In this document: positions 17,298 through 26,931 of the stretch, piece by piece
Layout of the letters: every line of letters starts with the position of its first letter
Position numbering within the stretch: position 1 is the first letter of the stretch
Source of the DNA: Paenibacillus sp. P25
Lineage (GTDB): Bacteria; Bacillota; Bacilli; Paenibacillales; NBRC-103111
Assembly (NCBI GenBank): GCA_024704175.1
Contig: CP085629.1
Span: forward strand, 5,270,001 to 5,334,000
Length of the DNA stretch: 64,000 bases
Direction: 5' to 3'
Position numbers and translations under genes: made by a program
Notes under the pieces: generated by a model
What the model saw: the letters and a program-made list of their open reading frames with translations, nothing else
What the model was told of the DNA's origin: nothing
The model's database searches: none

Positions 17298-17830
17298 GAA
17301 TTCTCGTCATTGCCGCTCATCCGAAGATCGAACAATCGCGCGTCAATAAGCGCTGGTTGGCAGAGCTGCACGCATACCCCGACCTAATCACGGTTCATGA
17401 ACTTTATAAAGCCTATCCCCATTTTGCCATCAACTCGGAGAAGGAGCAGGACCTCATTGCGCGGCATGAACGCATCGTGCTGCAATTTCCCATCCAGTGG
17501 TACAGCGCGCCGGCTTTGCTCAAGCAATGGCTTGACGACGTGTTTACGACATCCTGGCTGTTCGGGGAAGGCGGGAAAGCGGTTGCGGGGAAAGAGCTTG
17601 TCTTGGCCATGTCGATTGGAGGCGAGGAATCGTCCTACCAGTCTGGCGGCTTAATCGGCTATACCATCAGTGAGCTGGTCCGGCCCCTGCAAGCGTTCGC
17701 GAGCCAGATCGGCATGACCTTCCTGCCGCATTATAAATTGTACGGCGCGGTCAAGGCGAGCGATGAGCAAATCGAGCTTAGCGCCCCGCAGTATGTGAAG
17801 CACATCACCTCCCCGATCTCAACCCCGTGA
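17294..17830 (+). CDS. NAD(P)H-dependent oxidoreductase, flavodoxin-like (KefF/MdaB type)
   Basis: 178 residues. Flavodoxin-fold quinone reductase: N-terminal MRILVIAAHPKIEQSRVNKR, then VLQFPIQWYSAPALLKQWLDDVF (conserved FP-x-W-x-S-x-P), FGEGGKAVAGKELVLAMSIGG. Probably FMN-dependent reduction of quinones. Translationally coupled to the SRPBCC gene. A role in quinone or electrophile detoxification controlled by the upstream TetR protein is likely. Confidence 0.85.
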   Translation: MRILVIAAHPKIEQSRVNKRWLAELHAYPDLITVHELYKAYPHFAINSEKEQDLIARHERIVLQFPIQWYSAPALLKQWLDDVFTTSWLFGEGGKAVAGKELVLAMSIGGEESSYQSGGLIGYTISELVRPLQAFASQIGMTFLPHYKLYGAVKASDEQIELSAPQYVKHITSPISTP

Positions 17831-17893
17831 TCGTTCGACAACGGATGCTCGAGGAAATGAGCAAGGCCGGTTCCAAGCCCTGATAAGTGAATA

Positions 17894-17935
17894 AAAGCCA
17901 ACTGCGAGTTGATATGCTCGTCAGTTGGCTTTATC
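17894..17935. terminator. Bidirectional terminator
   Basis: AGCCAACTG (17896-17904) pairs perfectly with CAGTTGGCT (17922-17930), with T-rich flank on the plus strand. It separates the convergent oxidoreductase and aldo-keto reductase genes. Confidence 0.75.
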
Positions 17936-17956
17936 TTGGTATGGTCGCTCAGTTGT

Positions 17957-18874
17957 TTACGGCAGCACGTTGCCGGCGGCGCGGTAAATCTCGTACCATT
18001 CCTCGCGCGTTAAATAAATGTCGCTTGCTTTGCAGCAATCATTTAACCGCTCAATGTTCATGGTACCCGTGACCGGCTGCATGCGGGCGGGATGGCGCAG
18101 GAGCCAGGCGATGGCGATGGTCGTGTTGCTCACATCGTATTTTGCCGCGATCTCGTCGATCTTCAGGTTCAGTTCCGGGAATTTGTCGTCGCCGAGGAAG
18201 ACGCCTTCGAAAAATCCGTATTGGAAAGGCGACCAGGGCTGAATGGTAACGTCGTGCAGCCTGCAGTAATCCAGCACGTCGCCGTCCCGGTTCACGGCCG
18301 ATTCATTCTCCATATTCACGTTAATGCCGTTCGAGATCATGTTGGCGTTGGTGATGCTTAATTGGAGCTGGTTGGCCACCAGCGGTCGCTTCACGAACTT
18401 CTTCAGCGACTCCATCTGCATCGGATTCTGGTTGGACACCCCGAAATGCCTCACCTTTCCCGAGCTCTCCAGAAGATCGAATGCCTCGGCAACTTCTTCC
18501 GGCTCTACGAGGGCATCCGGACGGTGCAGAAGCAGGACGTCCAGATAGTCGGTTTTCAGCCGCTTCAGAATGCCGTCCACCGACTCCAAAATACGCTCCT
18601 TGGAGAAGTCAAACATCCCCTTCCGGATGCCGCATTTGGACTGCAGGATGATGTTCTCCCGAACATCGTCGTTCATCCGGATGGCATCCGCAAAAATCTC
18701 TTCGCAGGCGCCGCCGCCGTAAATATCCGCATGGTCGAAGAAATTCGCCCCGATTTCCAGCGCCGACTGAACAAAACGCTCCGCTTCGCTTTTGCTCAGC
18801 GAGTTAATGCGCATGCAGCCGACCGCAATCACCGGTACTTCCAATGCGCTGGTTCCAAGCTTAATCGTTTTCAT
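17957..18874 (-). CDS. Aldo-keto reductase, YdhF-like
   Basis: 305 residues, NADPH-dependent TIM-barrel reductase. GANFFDHADIYGGGACEEIF carries the catalytic Asp and Tyr, SKCGI the catalytic lysine, and VLLLHRPDALVEPEEVAEAF the conserved histidine; QPWSPFQYGFFEG and the C-terminal HPARMQPVTGTMNIERLND bind the cofactor. Similar in pattern to E. coli YdhF. Stands alone. Confidence 0.85.
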   Translation of the reverse strand: MKTIKLGTSALEVPVIAVGCMRINSLSKSEAERFVQSALEIGANFFDHADIYGGGACEEIFADAIRMNDDVRENIILQSKCGIRKGMFDFSKERILESVDGILKRLKTDYLDVLLLHRPDALVEPEEVAEAFDLLESSGKVRHFGVSNQNPMQMESLKKFVKRPLVANQLQLSITNANMISNGINVNMENESAVNRDGDVLDYCRLHDVTIQPWSPFQYGFFEGVFLGDDKFPELNLKIDEIAAKYDVSNTTIAIAWLLRHPARMQPVTGTMNIERLNDCCKASDIYLTREEWYEIYRAAGNVLP

Positions 18875-19027
18875 ATTCCTGTTATCCTCCTATGAGCGCT
18901 TAGGCCCGAGTCTAGAATTCTCTTCCAAGACAATTCCAATCCGTGATTCTTTTAACATTATAAAGAATCGCGCTGCATTCGAGAAGAACTGAAAATAGGT
19001 TCACTTAGTTACTTCAACTTAAGTGGG

Positions 19028-19076
19028 ACAAAAAGCCTGTAGACCATTTCTCCGGACGGAGCTTTGTCTACAGGCT
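19028..19076 (-). terminator. Terminator of the cupin operon
   Basis: AGCCTGTAGAC pairs perfectly with GTCTACAGGCT, with TTTTTGTCCC following on the minus strand. The adjacent 18875-19027 holds only the aldo-keto reductase leader. Confidence 0.8.
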
Positions 19077-19113
19077 GAGCCCTGTATAACAGGGCAATGC
19101 TGATCCTCAGTTA

Positions 19114-19524
19114 TTATTTCAATTTGTTATATTCCTCATCGGTTACCGGCTCCAACCATTCCGGTTTACCTGCAGTGATGGCAATGTGTTCAAACCAGCT
19201 GTCTTTTGCAGCGCCATGCCAGTGCTTTACTCCATCATGGGTGACAATCACATCACCGGCTTTTAAGAATTGAGCGGGTTTTCCTTCTTCTTGATACCAG
19301 CCTTCGCCGCCCGTTACTAATAAAAGTTGAAATCCATCACGATGAATGTGCCAATTATTTCTGCATCCCGGTTCAAAGGTCACATTCCCAACACCAACAT
19401 TCACTTTAGGATCAGCAATTAATGTTTTCAAATAACTTTGTCCCACAAAATATTGTGCATATGCTTCATTTTTTTCGCCCACCGGGAAAATAACGCCATT
19501 CTTTACTTCTTCATGCTTTGCCAT
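19114..19524 (-). CDS. Cupin-domain protein
   Basis: 136 residues. Single cupin: motif 1 around GCRNNWHIHRDGFQLLLVTGG (metal-binding histidines) and motif 2 around GDVIVTHDGVKHWHGAAK. Such proteins commonly accompany carboxymuconolactone decarboxylase-type genes, as here. Last gene of a run with an aldo-keto reductase, the CMD protein and an MFS pump. Function unknown, perhaps an isomerase or a metal-bound enzyme. Confidence 0.85.
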   Translation of the reverse strand: MAKHEEVKNGVIFPVGEKNEAYAQYFVGQSYLKTLIADPKVNVGVGNVTFEPGCRNNWHIHRDGFQLLLVTGGEGWYQEEGKPAQFLKAGDVIVTHDGVKHWHGAAKDSWFEHIAITAGKPEWLEPVTDEEYNKLK

Positions 19525-19542
19525 TGTTACTCCTCCACCTGT

Positions 19543-20406
19543 TTACTTTAATTTCCCGCCGAATACCGGGAAGAAGCTATGCTCACCATAATCCTGGATG
19601 TGCTCCACATTCTTCAAAGTCTCCATATCTGCGTCGCTGATAACAAAATCAAGCTCTGCATTGATTCTCATGTGATCCGGATTTGCCGTCTTAGGAATGA
19701 CTACAAGACCAAGCTGGATATCATATCGCAGGCAAAGCTGAGCAACAGATACTCCATACTTATCAGCTATGACCTTAATCTCTGCATGATCAAGGACCGC
19801 ACCGTGTGCAATGGGTGAATAGGCCTCTACCAGGATGTTATTCTTCTGGCAGAATTCAATGAGCTCCAAAGGCGTATTGCTCACATGTGCCAGGATCTGA
19901 TTTACCATAGGCTTGATCTCGCAGCTTGCAAGAATATTCTCTACATCATCCTGAAGAAAGTTGGAAAGACCGATCGCCTTTACTTTGCCCGTCTTATAAG
20001 CATCCTCCATCGCTTTCCAAACTTTTTTGTTTTCCTCGAAGTAACGGTTCTCCTCACGAAACTCCTTCCAAGGCTGAGGGCTGTGGATAATCAAAAGGTC
20101 AATGTAATCCAGTCCCAATTTTGCTAAAGACTCATCAATGGACTGCGCAGCGGCATCATAGGTCTTTAATTCTGCAGCAACCTTGGTCGTGATGAAAAGA
20201 TCTTCTCTTGCGACACCGCAGGAACGGATGCCTTCGCCTACTCCAGCTTCATTCTTATAAGCCTGAGCCGTATCCATATGGCGATATCCGATAGATACCG
20301 CATCACGCACGGCCTGTGCCGCCTGTTCATCGTCAAGCAGCCAGGTGCCAAGACCCAATTTTGGAATTTCTATACCATTCGATAATTTATAAGTTTCGTT
20401 AAACAT
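19543..20406 (-). CDS. Aldo-keto reductase, 2,5-diketogluconate reductase-like
   Basis: About 287 residues. IPKLGLGTWLLDDEQAAQAV, GYRHMDTAQAYKNEAGVGEG with Asp and Tyr of the tetrad, ITTKVA (Lys), DYIDLLIIHSPQPW (His), GLSNF, and VVIPKTANPDHMRIN for NADPH binding. The start ATG at 20404-20406 has AAGGAGA seven bases upstream; the longer open frame overlaps the preceding gene. Part of the cupin operon. Confidence 0.9.
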   Translation of the reverse strand: MFNETYKLSNGIEIPKLGLGTWLLDDEQAAQAVRDAVSIGYRHMDTAQAYKNEAGVGEGIRSCGVAREDLFITTKVAAELKTYDAAAQSIDESLAKLGLDYIDLLIIHSPQPWKEFREENRYFEENKKVWKAMEDAYKTGKVKAIGLSNFLQDDVENILASCEIKPMVNQILAHVSNTPLELIEFCQKNNILVEAYSPIAHGAVLDHAEIKVIADKYGVSVAQLCLRYDIQLGLVVIPKTANPDHMRINAELDFVISDADMETLKNVEHIQDYGEHSFFPVFGGKLK

Positions 20407-20423
20407 GATTTTGTCTCCTTGCA

Positions 20424-21203
20424 TCATTGTTCGGTTTTTTGCAGTTCTTCATTTTCAGGAATTATTTCATTGACGCAAGCTAAAGCGTTCAGTGTTCTCG
20501 GAAAACCCATATACGGAAGGCAATGAGTGATGGCGGTGATCATCATATCTTTGTCATTGCCTACATTCAGGTTACCCCGCACATGTGCTTTGACTTGACT
20601 CTCACAACCGCCAAGGCTGCTCACAATGCAGAGAGTCAGCAATTCTCGCGTCTTTAAATCAAGGCCGCCGCGGGTATAGAAGTCGCCAAAGCAGAACGCG
20701 GAAAGATAGTCCTGTATATGCTTTTGATTGGATGAGGCACTCTCCCGCATTTTTGCAATGATATCCCCAAAAATCTCTACCTGCACGGCAAGCCCCTTGT
20801 CAAACCGGTTTTCTTCTTCCACCTGCTTCTGGCTTTCGAGCGGCAATGCAATATCTCTGGCTTTGAAGACTTCGTTGACCTCCGTGAGGGCGTTTAGCGT
20901 TTTGGGGAATCCGAGGTAAGGTGCACATTGGTAAATGGCTTCTTTGATTTCCACCGGCGAGAGTCCTACGTTCAATGCGGCATGAACATGTGCCTTGAGC
21001 TGGGGCAAGGTTTGATTGGTTGCAAGCACCACCAGGGTGATAAGCTCACGCCGCTTGTGATCCAGGTCGCCTTGATGAAAAACCTCCCCGAAAATGAAGC
21101 GGCTCAGGATATCCTGAAAATCAGGATCGGTAGCGTAGGCCGCCGGTACTCCATCGCCAAATAGCTGTTTATACGTCTCTTGGCTTTTTTCAATTCGATC
21201 CAT
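20424..21203 (-). CDS. Carboxymuconolactone decarboxylase-family protein (two CMD domains)
   Basis: 259 residues with two tandem CMD (AhpD-like) repeats: LDHKRRELITLVVLATNQTL, PQLKAHVHAALNVGLSPVEI and LDLKTRELLTLCIVSSLGGC, ESQVKAHVRGNLNVGNDKDM. No AhpD-type Cys-x-x-Cys pair is present, so it is not a classical peroxidase partner. Its start overlaps the end of the MFS gene by 14 bases. Probably a redox or lactone-converting enzyme in the same pathway as the neighbouring reductase and cupin. Confidence 0.85.
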   Translation of the reverse strand: MDRIEKSQETYKQLFGDGVPAAYATDPDFQDILSRFIFGEVFHQGDLDHKRRELITLVVLATNQTLPQLKAHVHAALNVGLSPVEIKEAIYQCAPYLGFPKTLNALTEVNEVFKARDIALPLESQKQVEEENRFDKGLAVQVEIFGDIIAKMRESASSNQKHIQDYLSAFCFGDFYTRGGLDLKTRELLTLCIVSSLGGCESQVKAHVRGNLNVGNDKDMMITAITHCLPYMGFPRTLNALACVNEIIPENEELQKTEQ

Positions 21204-22362
21204 AACTAAGCCTCCTGCTTGTTTTACGGCGGAATGAGACCACCGCTAGAATTGCGGCGATAGCGACGGACGCGACCGCGATCCAACCAACCGCCTGCGT
21301 AGATGCAGTCCCTGCGGCAATCCCTCCCATTCCACCGGCTGCAGTAATGCTAAGCTGTAAAATGGAGCCGTACAGGCTCAGCATAATTCCGGAAGCTTCC
21401 GGAGCTAGAGCAACGAGATTAAACTGCAAGCCCGGACCGGACGACCACGCCGAGAAAGCCCACAGCATAAGAAGAGGAATGGCAACGACCGTTGATTTGG
21501 CGATACTGGACAGCAGCACCAGGGCTATGACATGAACTAGCATGCCGCCCATAAGTGATCTGGTTATACCGATCCGATCCGTCATGAACCCGCCGAACTT
21601 TGAACCGATTAAGGTAGCGATGCCAAAGGCAAAGAGAGCAGCGCTCACTTCCCGTTCGCTCATGGATGTAACGTTCAGCAGGAAAGGGACAATATAGGCA
21701 TAGAGCATGGCATATCCTAACTGCCAGAAGAACGCGACGCCAAAGCCACTTAGGATTTCCGGATTCTTCAAAAGCACCAGCTGTCTGCCGAGAGGAACAG
21801 GAGCATCACCATCAGTTGGCGGAATCGTTCGAGTCACAGCGATAATCGCGAGTAAGCTAAGTATGCCGATGCCGACGAAGATGACCTTCCAGCCGTATGC
21901 TGCGGCCACGATGCGGCCAATGGGAACTCCGGCAATCAGGGATGCACTGAACCCAAGGATCACGGTGCCGATGGCTCCAGCTTGCTTGCCCGGTGCCGCC
22001 AGCTTCGCCGCAACGGTTTTTGCGCTGATCACAAAAACGCCGCCACCTATAGCAAGTACAATTCGGGATACGATGAGAAATCCGAAGCCCGGCAAGGTAA
22101 CGGTCAATAAGCTGCCCAACACCACGATTGCGAGAGAAATCATTAACAAGTGACGCCGATCCATTTTCGTCGTCGCCATCACGAAAAGAGGCGAACCGAT
22201 TGCATTAGCGATCGCGAATACGGTAATCAGTTGTCCTGCCGCGGATACCGAAATATTTGCCCAGGCTGCGATTTGATCCAGAATACCGGCGACGACATAT
22301 TCCGACGTACTGACAAAGAAACTAATCCATGCGAGCATAACTATTTTCCAAGTATTGTTCAT
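21190..22362 (-). CDS. MFS transporter, DHA1 family (AraJ/CmlA-like)
   Basis: About 390 residues with twelve hydrophobic helices. DHA1 signatures: FFVSTSEYVVAGILDQIA, MDRRHLLMISLAIVVLGSLL, ILGFSASLIAGVPIGRIVAA. Start ATG at 22360-22362, behind AGGGGAG. First gene of the operon with CMD, aldo-keto reductase and cupin. Probably a drug or metabolite efflux pump. Confidence 0.85.
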   Translation of the reverse strand: MNNTWKIVMLAWISFFVSTSEYVVAGILDQIAAWANISVSAAGQLITVFAIANAIGSPLFVMATTKMDRRHLLMISLAIVVLGSLLTVTLPGFGFLIVSRIVLAIGGGVFVISAKTVAAKLAAPGKQAGAIGTVILGFSASLIAGVPIGRIVAAAYGWKVIFVGIGILSLLAIIAVTRTIPPTDGDAPVPLGRQLVLLKNPEILSGFGVAFFWQLGYAMLYAYIVPFLLNVTSMSEREVSAALFAFGIATLIGSKFGGFMTDRIGITRSLMGGMLVHVIALVLLSSIAKSTVVAIPLLMLWAFSAWSSGPGLQFNLVALAPEASGIMLSLYGSILQLSITAAGGMGGIAAGTASTQAVGWIAVASVAIAAILAVVSFRRKTSRRLSYGSN

Positions 22363-22464
22363 TATTCTCCCCTGCAATACGAGAACAATATATAAATTTT
22401 GAACAGGTTCCTAAAAAAATGAACGATAGGTGAAGTGAAATATACCTTACCTATGCAAGTGCCG

Positions 22465-23439
22465 TTAAATATGACCAACAACTCGGTGCGGTACATACGG
22501 CTCTTCCAGGAACGCCATTTCTTCAGGTGTTAATTTAACGGAAAGAGCAGCTTCCGCATCCTCGAGATGGGAAATTTTCGTAGCACCGACAATGGGGGCG
22601 GTTACCGGTTCTTTGTGCAGAAGCCACGCAAGCGCGATATGAACCCGGCGAACGCCGTGTTGATCCGCGAGACGCGCAACCCGGTCTACCACCAGCTGAT
22701 CCGCATCGGCGGTTGCATCATATTTTTGTTTTGCAATTTGGTCGGTTTCGGCACGATGGGTAGTGGCCTCCCGCGCCAATCTTCCTCCTGCAAGCGGGCT
22801 ATATGGAATGACGCCGATTTTTTCTTCCTTACAAAGCGGCAGCATCTCCCGTTCCTCTTCGCGGTAAATAAGGTTCAAATGGTTCTGCATGGATACAAAT
22901 CGGGTCCACCCATTCTTCTCAGCTGCATGCAGCGCCTTCTGAAACTGCCATGCCCACATGGCGGAAGCGCCGATATATCGCGCTTTCCCGGCCTTAACTA
23001 CGTCATGAAGCGCCTCCATGGTCTCCTCGATGGGCGTGTTGTAATCCCAACGATGAATTTGATACAAATCAACGTAGTCGGTTCTCAATCGCTTAAGGCT
23101 CTTATCGATTTCGCTCATGATCGCTTTGCGGGAAAGCCCGGCGCCGTTGGGCCCTTGATGCATGCGTCCATGTATCTTAGTCGCGATGACAATTTCATCG
23201 CGGTTCGCATATTCCTTTAAAGCTCCTCCAACAATCTCCTCACTGGTTCCCTCAGCATACACATTCGCCGTATCGAAAAAATTGATTCCAAGCTCCAGCG
23301 CTTTTTTTATGATCGGACGAGCGCGTTCCTCATCAAGCACCCATCGATGATGCCCTTTCTCTGCGTCGCCGAAGCCCATACAACCAAGACAAATCCGGGA
23401 TACATCCAAGCCGGTATTTCCAAGTTTCGTATAATCCAT
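22465..23439 (-). CDS. Aldo-keto reductase, YajO-like
   Basis: 324 residues. MDYTKLGNTGLDVSRICLGC, NFFDTANVYAEGTSEEIVGG (Asp/Tyr), ATKIHG (Lys), VDLYQIHRWDYNTPIEETME (His), GVIPYSPLAGGRLAR, and the NADP loop IVGATKISHLED. Third aldo-keto reductase within six kb. Confidence 0.9.
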   Translation of the reverse strand: MDYTKLGNTGLDVSRICLGCMGFGDAEKGHHRWVLDEERARPIIKKALELGINFFDTANVYAEGTSEEIVGGALKEYANRDEIVIATKIHGRMHQGPNGAGLSRKAIMSEIDKSLKRLRTDYVDLYQIHRWDYNTPIEETMEALHDVVKAGKARYIGASAMWAWQFQKALHAAEKNGWTRFVSMQNHLNLIYREEEREMLPLCKEEKIGVIPYSPLAGGRLAREATTHRAETDQIAKQKYDATADADQLVVDRVARLADQHGVRRVHIALAWLLHKEPVTAPIVGATKISHLEDAEAALSVKLTPEEMAFLEEPYVPHRVVGHI

Positions 23440-23499
23440 CTCATTGCTCCTCCCTTCCTACCTAAATAATAGTCAAATGAGTGACTTTCTTGATGGACA

Positions 23500-23884
23500 T
23501 CAGGTGTTGGTTTCGCGCGGTACAATCCGGACGGTTGCAGAACGTGCCCGTGTGCCGATCATCGAGTTTAGATAAGGGTCGCCATTGTATTTCACACGGT
23601 ACGCACTGTCGATGAGGTCGCTCATCCTCCCATCGATCGGTTCAAAAGTGACTTCCTTCGTCATGCCGGCGACTGTGATTCGCCCCGCCTTCTGCCGTAC
23701 CGGTCGCCTGGTACCAGCGGGAGTTCTGCCCGTAGTACGCGCGGACATAGAGTGAGCCGCCAACCACAACGGACCAAATCCAAGTCGGGGTGCCGTATGT
23801 TACTCCGTCTTCTCGGAATGGCGAGATGTGCAGGTCGTCGGCTTCAGAAATGTGGTCCAGTTCTTCTTTCGACCATGCGCCCAT
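23500..23884 (-). CDS. DUF2255 family protein (frameshifted)
   Basis: About 128 residues: MGAWSKEELDHISEADDLHI, PTWIWSVVVGGSLYVRAYYG, then after a shift near 23693 AGRITVAGMTKEVTFEPI and a tail DSAYRVKYNGDPYLNSM. The pattern W-x-V-x-V-x-D/G-x-L-Y-V-R is that of DUF2255, a small family of unknown function. Start at 23884 with AAGGAGG upstream. Divergent from the TetR gene at 24057. Confidence 0.7.
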
Positions 23885-24056
23885 GATTGCATCCTCCTTA
23901 AAACTTGATACCAAAATGAACATTGATTGCTTTATCAACTCACGTTTATAATTCTAAGCGGAAACCAAATACTTTCAATGGTCAATACCTCGCGATATGT
24001 TGGTTACTCAACAAACCATCCATCATTGCCGATTATCTGGGAAGGGTGACTTTAGA

Positions 24057-24604
24057 ATGACTAAAGTGGATCGAAGGGTTCTCAAATCTCAAGAAGCAAT
24101 CAAGAAAGCCATTCTTGAACTAATGACTGAAAAAAACTTCGATGACATTACAATCCGGGATATTTCCGAAAGGGCCAATGTGAATCGAGGAACCATCTAT
24201 CTTCACTACATGGATAAATATGACTTGCTTGATAAGATTATCGAAGAACACATTAGCAATCTCCGTGAACTTTGCCATTCCGCCTCTGAAATGACGTTTA
24301 AAGAAGGCAATTATGTCTGGTTCGAATACTTTGCTGACAATCATTTGTTCTTTTCAACCATGCTAAATACGAAAAGTGCGGCTCATTTCCGCATGACCGG
24401 TTCCTCGACTTAGTCGTCCAAGAGTATGGAGTGGAGGTGGATGTAACCGAAGGAAAAAATCAAGGATTAAACAAAGAGGTTATTCTTCAATTCTTTGGGG
24501 CGGCTGTCGTGGGAACAGTGGAATGGTGGTTCAGGAATGGAATGCCTGTACCGCCTCGTGTCATTGCAGAGCAGACAGGGGCATTGTTGGACAGGAATTT
24601 TTAA
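24057..24604 (+). CDS. TetR/AcrR-family regulator (frameshifted)
   Basis: About 182 residues. MTKVDRRVLKSQEAIKKAIL, ITIRDISERANVNRGTIYLH, YMDKYDLLDKIIEEH: HTH of the TetR group with a TetR_C-like domain. The frame is lost near 24385; the corrected C-terminus reads FLDLVVQEYGVEVDVTEGKN and ends ALLDRNF at 24604. Divergent from DUF2255 and the aldo-keto reductase, which it may control. Confidence 0.75.
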
Positions 24605-24639
24605 CCGATTTGGCTTAATTGAAGCCTCCTTAGCATAAG

Positions 24640-24690
24640 GCAAATGGCAGCAAAACCTTGTACGATAAAGGTTCTGCTGCCATTTGGTTG
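24640..24690. terminator. Bidirectional terminator
   Basis: AAATGGCAGCA ... AAACCTT / AAGGTT ... TGCTGCCATTT, a long near-perfect stem between the convergent tetR-like and trmH genes. Confidence 0.75.
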
Positions 24691-24741
24691 CCTTACTTTG
24701 ATGTTATAACCAGTCTCTTTATAAAATCGCCGGAACCCCGT

Positions 24742-25570
24742 TTAACCCTCCCGGCGCCGCATCGCTTCGAACAGCACCACGGTCGCGGCCATCGCTGCAT
24801 TCAGCGATTCCGCCCGGCCTTTCATCGGGATCAGCACCTGGTGCTGCGACAGCTCCAGCGCTTCCGCCGAGACGCCCGCGCCCTCATTGCCGATAATAAA
24901 CCACGTGGCCGGCCGGAAGTCGTACTCGTAGCGACTGACCGCCCCCTGCAGGCTTGTTGCGGCAACCCGGATGCCGGCTTCCGCCGCTTGGGGCGACCAT
25001 TCGCCGAGCGGACCCTCCGCGATCGGCAGATGGAAGAGCGAGCCCATCGTCGAGCGCACCGTCTTCGGGTTGTACAGATCGACGGTGCCGCGGCCGAGCA
25101 GCACGCCCGTGGCCCCAACGGCATCGGCGCTGCGGATGATCGTGCCGAGATTGCCCGGGTCCTGGATGCCGTCGATGACAACGACAAGGCCGCTATGGCG
25201 GCTGGCCTCCAGGAGCTGCTGCGGCCGCCACGGCGGCTTCGGCACGACGGCGAACACCGGCTGAGGTGTTTGCGTATCCGTGCATTTGGCCAGCACCGCT
25301 TCGCTGACGGCCAGGCACTCCACGCCCAGCTCGCCGGCTTCCCGCAGCAGGCTCCCCGCAGGCCTCCCGCCGAGCAGCCGAATAGACCAACGTCTCGGGG
25401 ACGAGGTCCGAGCGCAGCGCTTCCTGCACCAAATGGACGCCTTCAATGAGAAAGCGTCCTTGTTTGTCCCGCCCTTTCTTCTCGAGCAGCTGCGTCCACT
25501 GCTTCGTCCGCGGATTTTGCAGCGACTCGATCACTGCCGCGCTGCTGCCTCCGTTATCTTTTTCCCTCAT
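24742..25570 (-). CDS. TrmH/SpoU-family RNA 2'-O-methyltransferase (frameshifted)
   Basis: About 275 residues. The N-terminal substrate-binding domain (ESLQNPRTKQWTQLLEKKGR, FLIEGVHLVQEALRS) is in one frame and the SPOUT catalytic domain in another, with the shift near 25375. Catalytic motifs: VVVIDGIQDPGNLGTIIRSA (motif 1), FIIGNEGAGVSAE (motif 2), IPMKGRAESLNAAMAATVVL (motif 3). Uses S-adenosylmethionine to methylate ribose in rRNA or tRNA. Close to ktrA on the same strand. Confidence 0.85.
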
Positions 25571-25605
25571 TCTGCCGTCCGTCCTCTTTTCATGAAGTAT
25601 GTAAG

Positions 25606-26275
25606 CTATTCCGCAAATGTCTTTTCCAAAGACCTGAGGTCCGTATTCTTGCCCACGACGACCAGGATGTCCTTGTCTCTGATGATATCCTCGGCATTCG
25701 GGGCGATGTTCATCTTCTCGCCAGTCTTGATTCCCATGACGTTGCACCCGAACTTGGCGCGGATGTCGAGTTCCCGCAGGTTGCGGCCGATCATGGCGCC
25801 GGAGGCCTGGATTTCCACGAGGCTGTAATCCTCGGATAATTCGATGTAATCGATAATGTTGGATGAAATCAAGTGGTGAGCCACACGCATACCCATGTCG
25901 CGTTCGGGGTAAATGACCTTGTCCGCCCCCACTTTGCGCAGCACTTTGCCCGTGCAGCTCGTTCTGCGCTTTCACGACCACCTTGGGAACGCCGATCTCC
26001 TTTACGATAATCGTCGTCAGAATGCTGGCTTGAATGTCCTGCCCGATGGCCACAATGACCACATCGAAATTACGGAGCCCGAGCGCCCGGATGGCGTCCT
26101 CGTCCGTGGAATCGGCCTGCACCACATGCGTGACAAAGCTGGATACTTCCTGGGTCCGCTGTTCGGCGCTGTCGATCGCAAGCACCTCAAAATCCAGATC
26201 GGATAAAGTCTTTGCTACGCTGGAGCCGAAACGCCCCATGCCGATGACGGCAAATTGTTTTCTCGCTTGAGCCAA
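25606..26275 (-). CDS. ktrA: Potassium uptake regulatory subunit KtrA (frameshifted)
   Basis: Cytoplasmic RCK subunit gating a Ktr potassium channel. RCK_N: KQFAVIGMGRFGSSVAKTLS (Rossmann GxGxFG), VLAIDSAEQRTQEVSSFVTH, VVQADSTDEDAIRALGLRNF; RCK_C: SLVEIQASGAMIGRNLRELD, KFGCNVMGIKTGEKMNIAPN. About 222 residues, the family's usual length. The frame shifts near 25950. RCK_C domains of this family bind c-di-AMP, which links it in theme to the riboswitch at 15.7 kb. The membrane subunit KtrB is not in the window. Confidence 0.88.
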
Positions 26276-26423
26276 TGAAGCCCCTCCCCTTTCTCACGGT
26301 TTTATTATACCAAATCCTTCGGCCCCGAACCAAAATCTAGGCATGAACCGCCGGGAATCGGTACATATTAAAGAAAGTGATGGCTCTGCTTGAGATTTCC
26401 ATGAGAAAGGACGATACCGCGGC

Positions 26424-26627
26424 ATGAATTTAAACCTGCGACAAGCGATTGTGGAACGTATGCACGACAAAAATAACGAGGAGCTGTTCGAGGTCATTCA
26501 GGACTCGATCGGCGCGGAAGAACGGGTGCTTCCGGGTCTTGGCGTTCTGTTTGAAATTATCTGGAAGCACAGCGAAGCCGATGTGCAGAATAAGCTGGTA
26601 TCCACGCTGAAGGAGAACTTGGCCTAA
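26424..26627 (+). CDS. sspI: Small acid-soluble spore protein SspI
   Basis: 67 residues, MNLNLRQAIVERMHDKNNEE followed by LFEVIQDSIGAEERVLPGLG and VLFEIIWKHSE, a close fit to the SspI family across its whole length. Spore-core protein made in the forespore (sigma-G control expected). Good evidence that the organism sporulates. The nearest purine-rich ribosome binding site (AAAGGA) is unusually far, about 12 bases. Confidence 0.92.
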   Translation: MNLNLRQAIVERMHDKNNEELFEVIQDSIGAEERVLPGLGVLFEIIWKHSEADVQNKLVSTLKENLA

Positions 26628-26644
26628 CCCCGTTTACCGGCGGA

Positions 26645-26720
26645 TCCAAGATAAACGGTCGCCGCGTCCTTATCCTGTCAGGACCGGCGCGTGGATTGAA
26701 GCCTTGCGAAGCCATAAAAC
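26645..26720. repeat. Dispersed palindromic repeat, copy A
   Basis: Begins CCAAGATAAACGG, has a GTCCTT...AGGAC hairpin with GGCGCG, and ends TTGCGAAGCCATAA. It aligns over about 75 bases with copy B at 39419-39492 and over a shorter core with copy C at 34363-34420. Confidence 0.55.
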
Positions 26721-26931
26721 CCAAGCGACCTTCGGAAATGCTTCCGGGGCTCTTTGGCTTCCTCGAAGCACCCTGCCGGCACCGATATCCTCCCCTTCCC
26801 CTAAACTCGGTCTCCCTATCCTGAAACTCGGAATCCTACGATAAACCAACTCTGGCTGGTCCTTAATAGAGACATCATAATGAGAATCAGAGGATAGAGA
26901 TCCCGAAGGCACGAACAGGAGGAAAGAGCAT

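Noticed and set aside
26640..26670. CCGTTTA/TAAACGG hairpin as sspI terminator
   Set aside because: No T-tract follows, and the sequence is better explained as the start of dispersed repeat copy A.
26880..26900. Fur-box-like ATAATGAGAATCA upstream of the epimerase gene
   Set aside because: Only about two of three hexamers match and the gene has no iron-related context.
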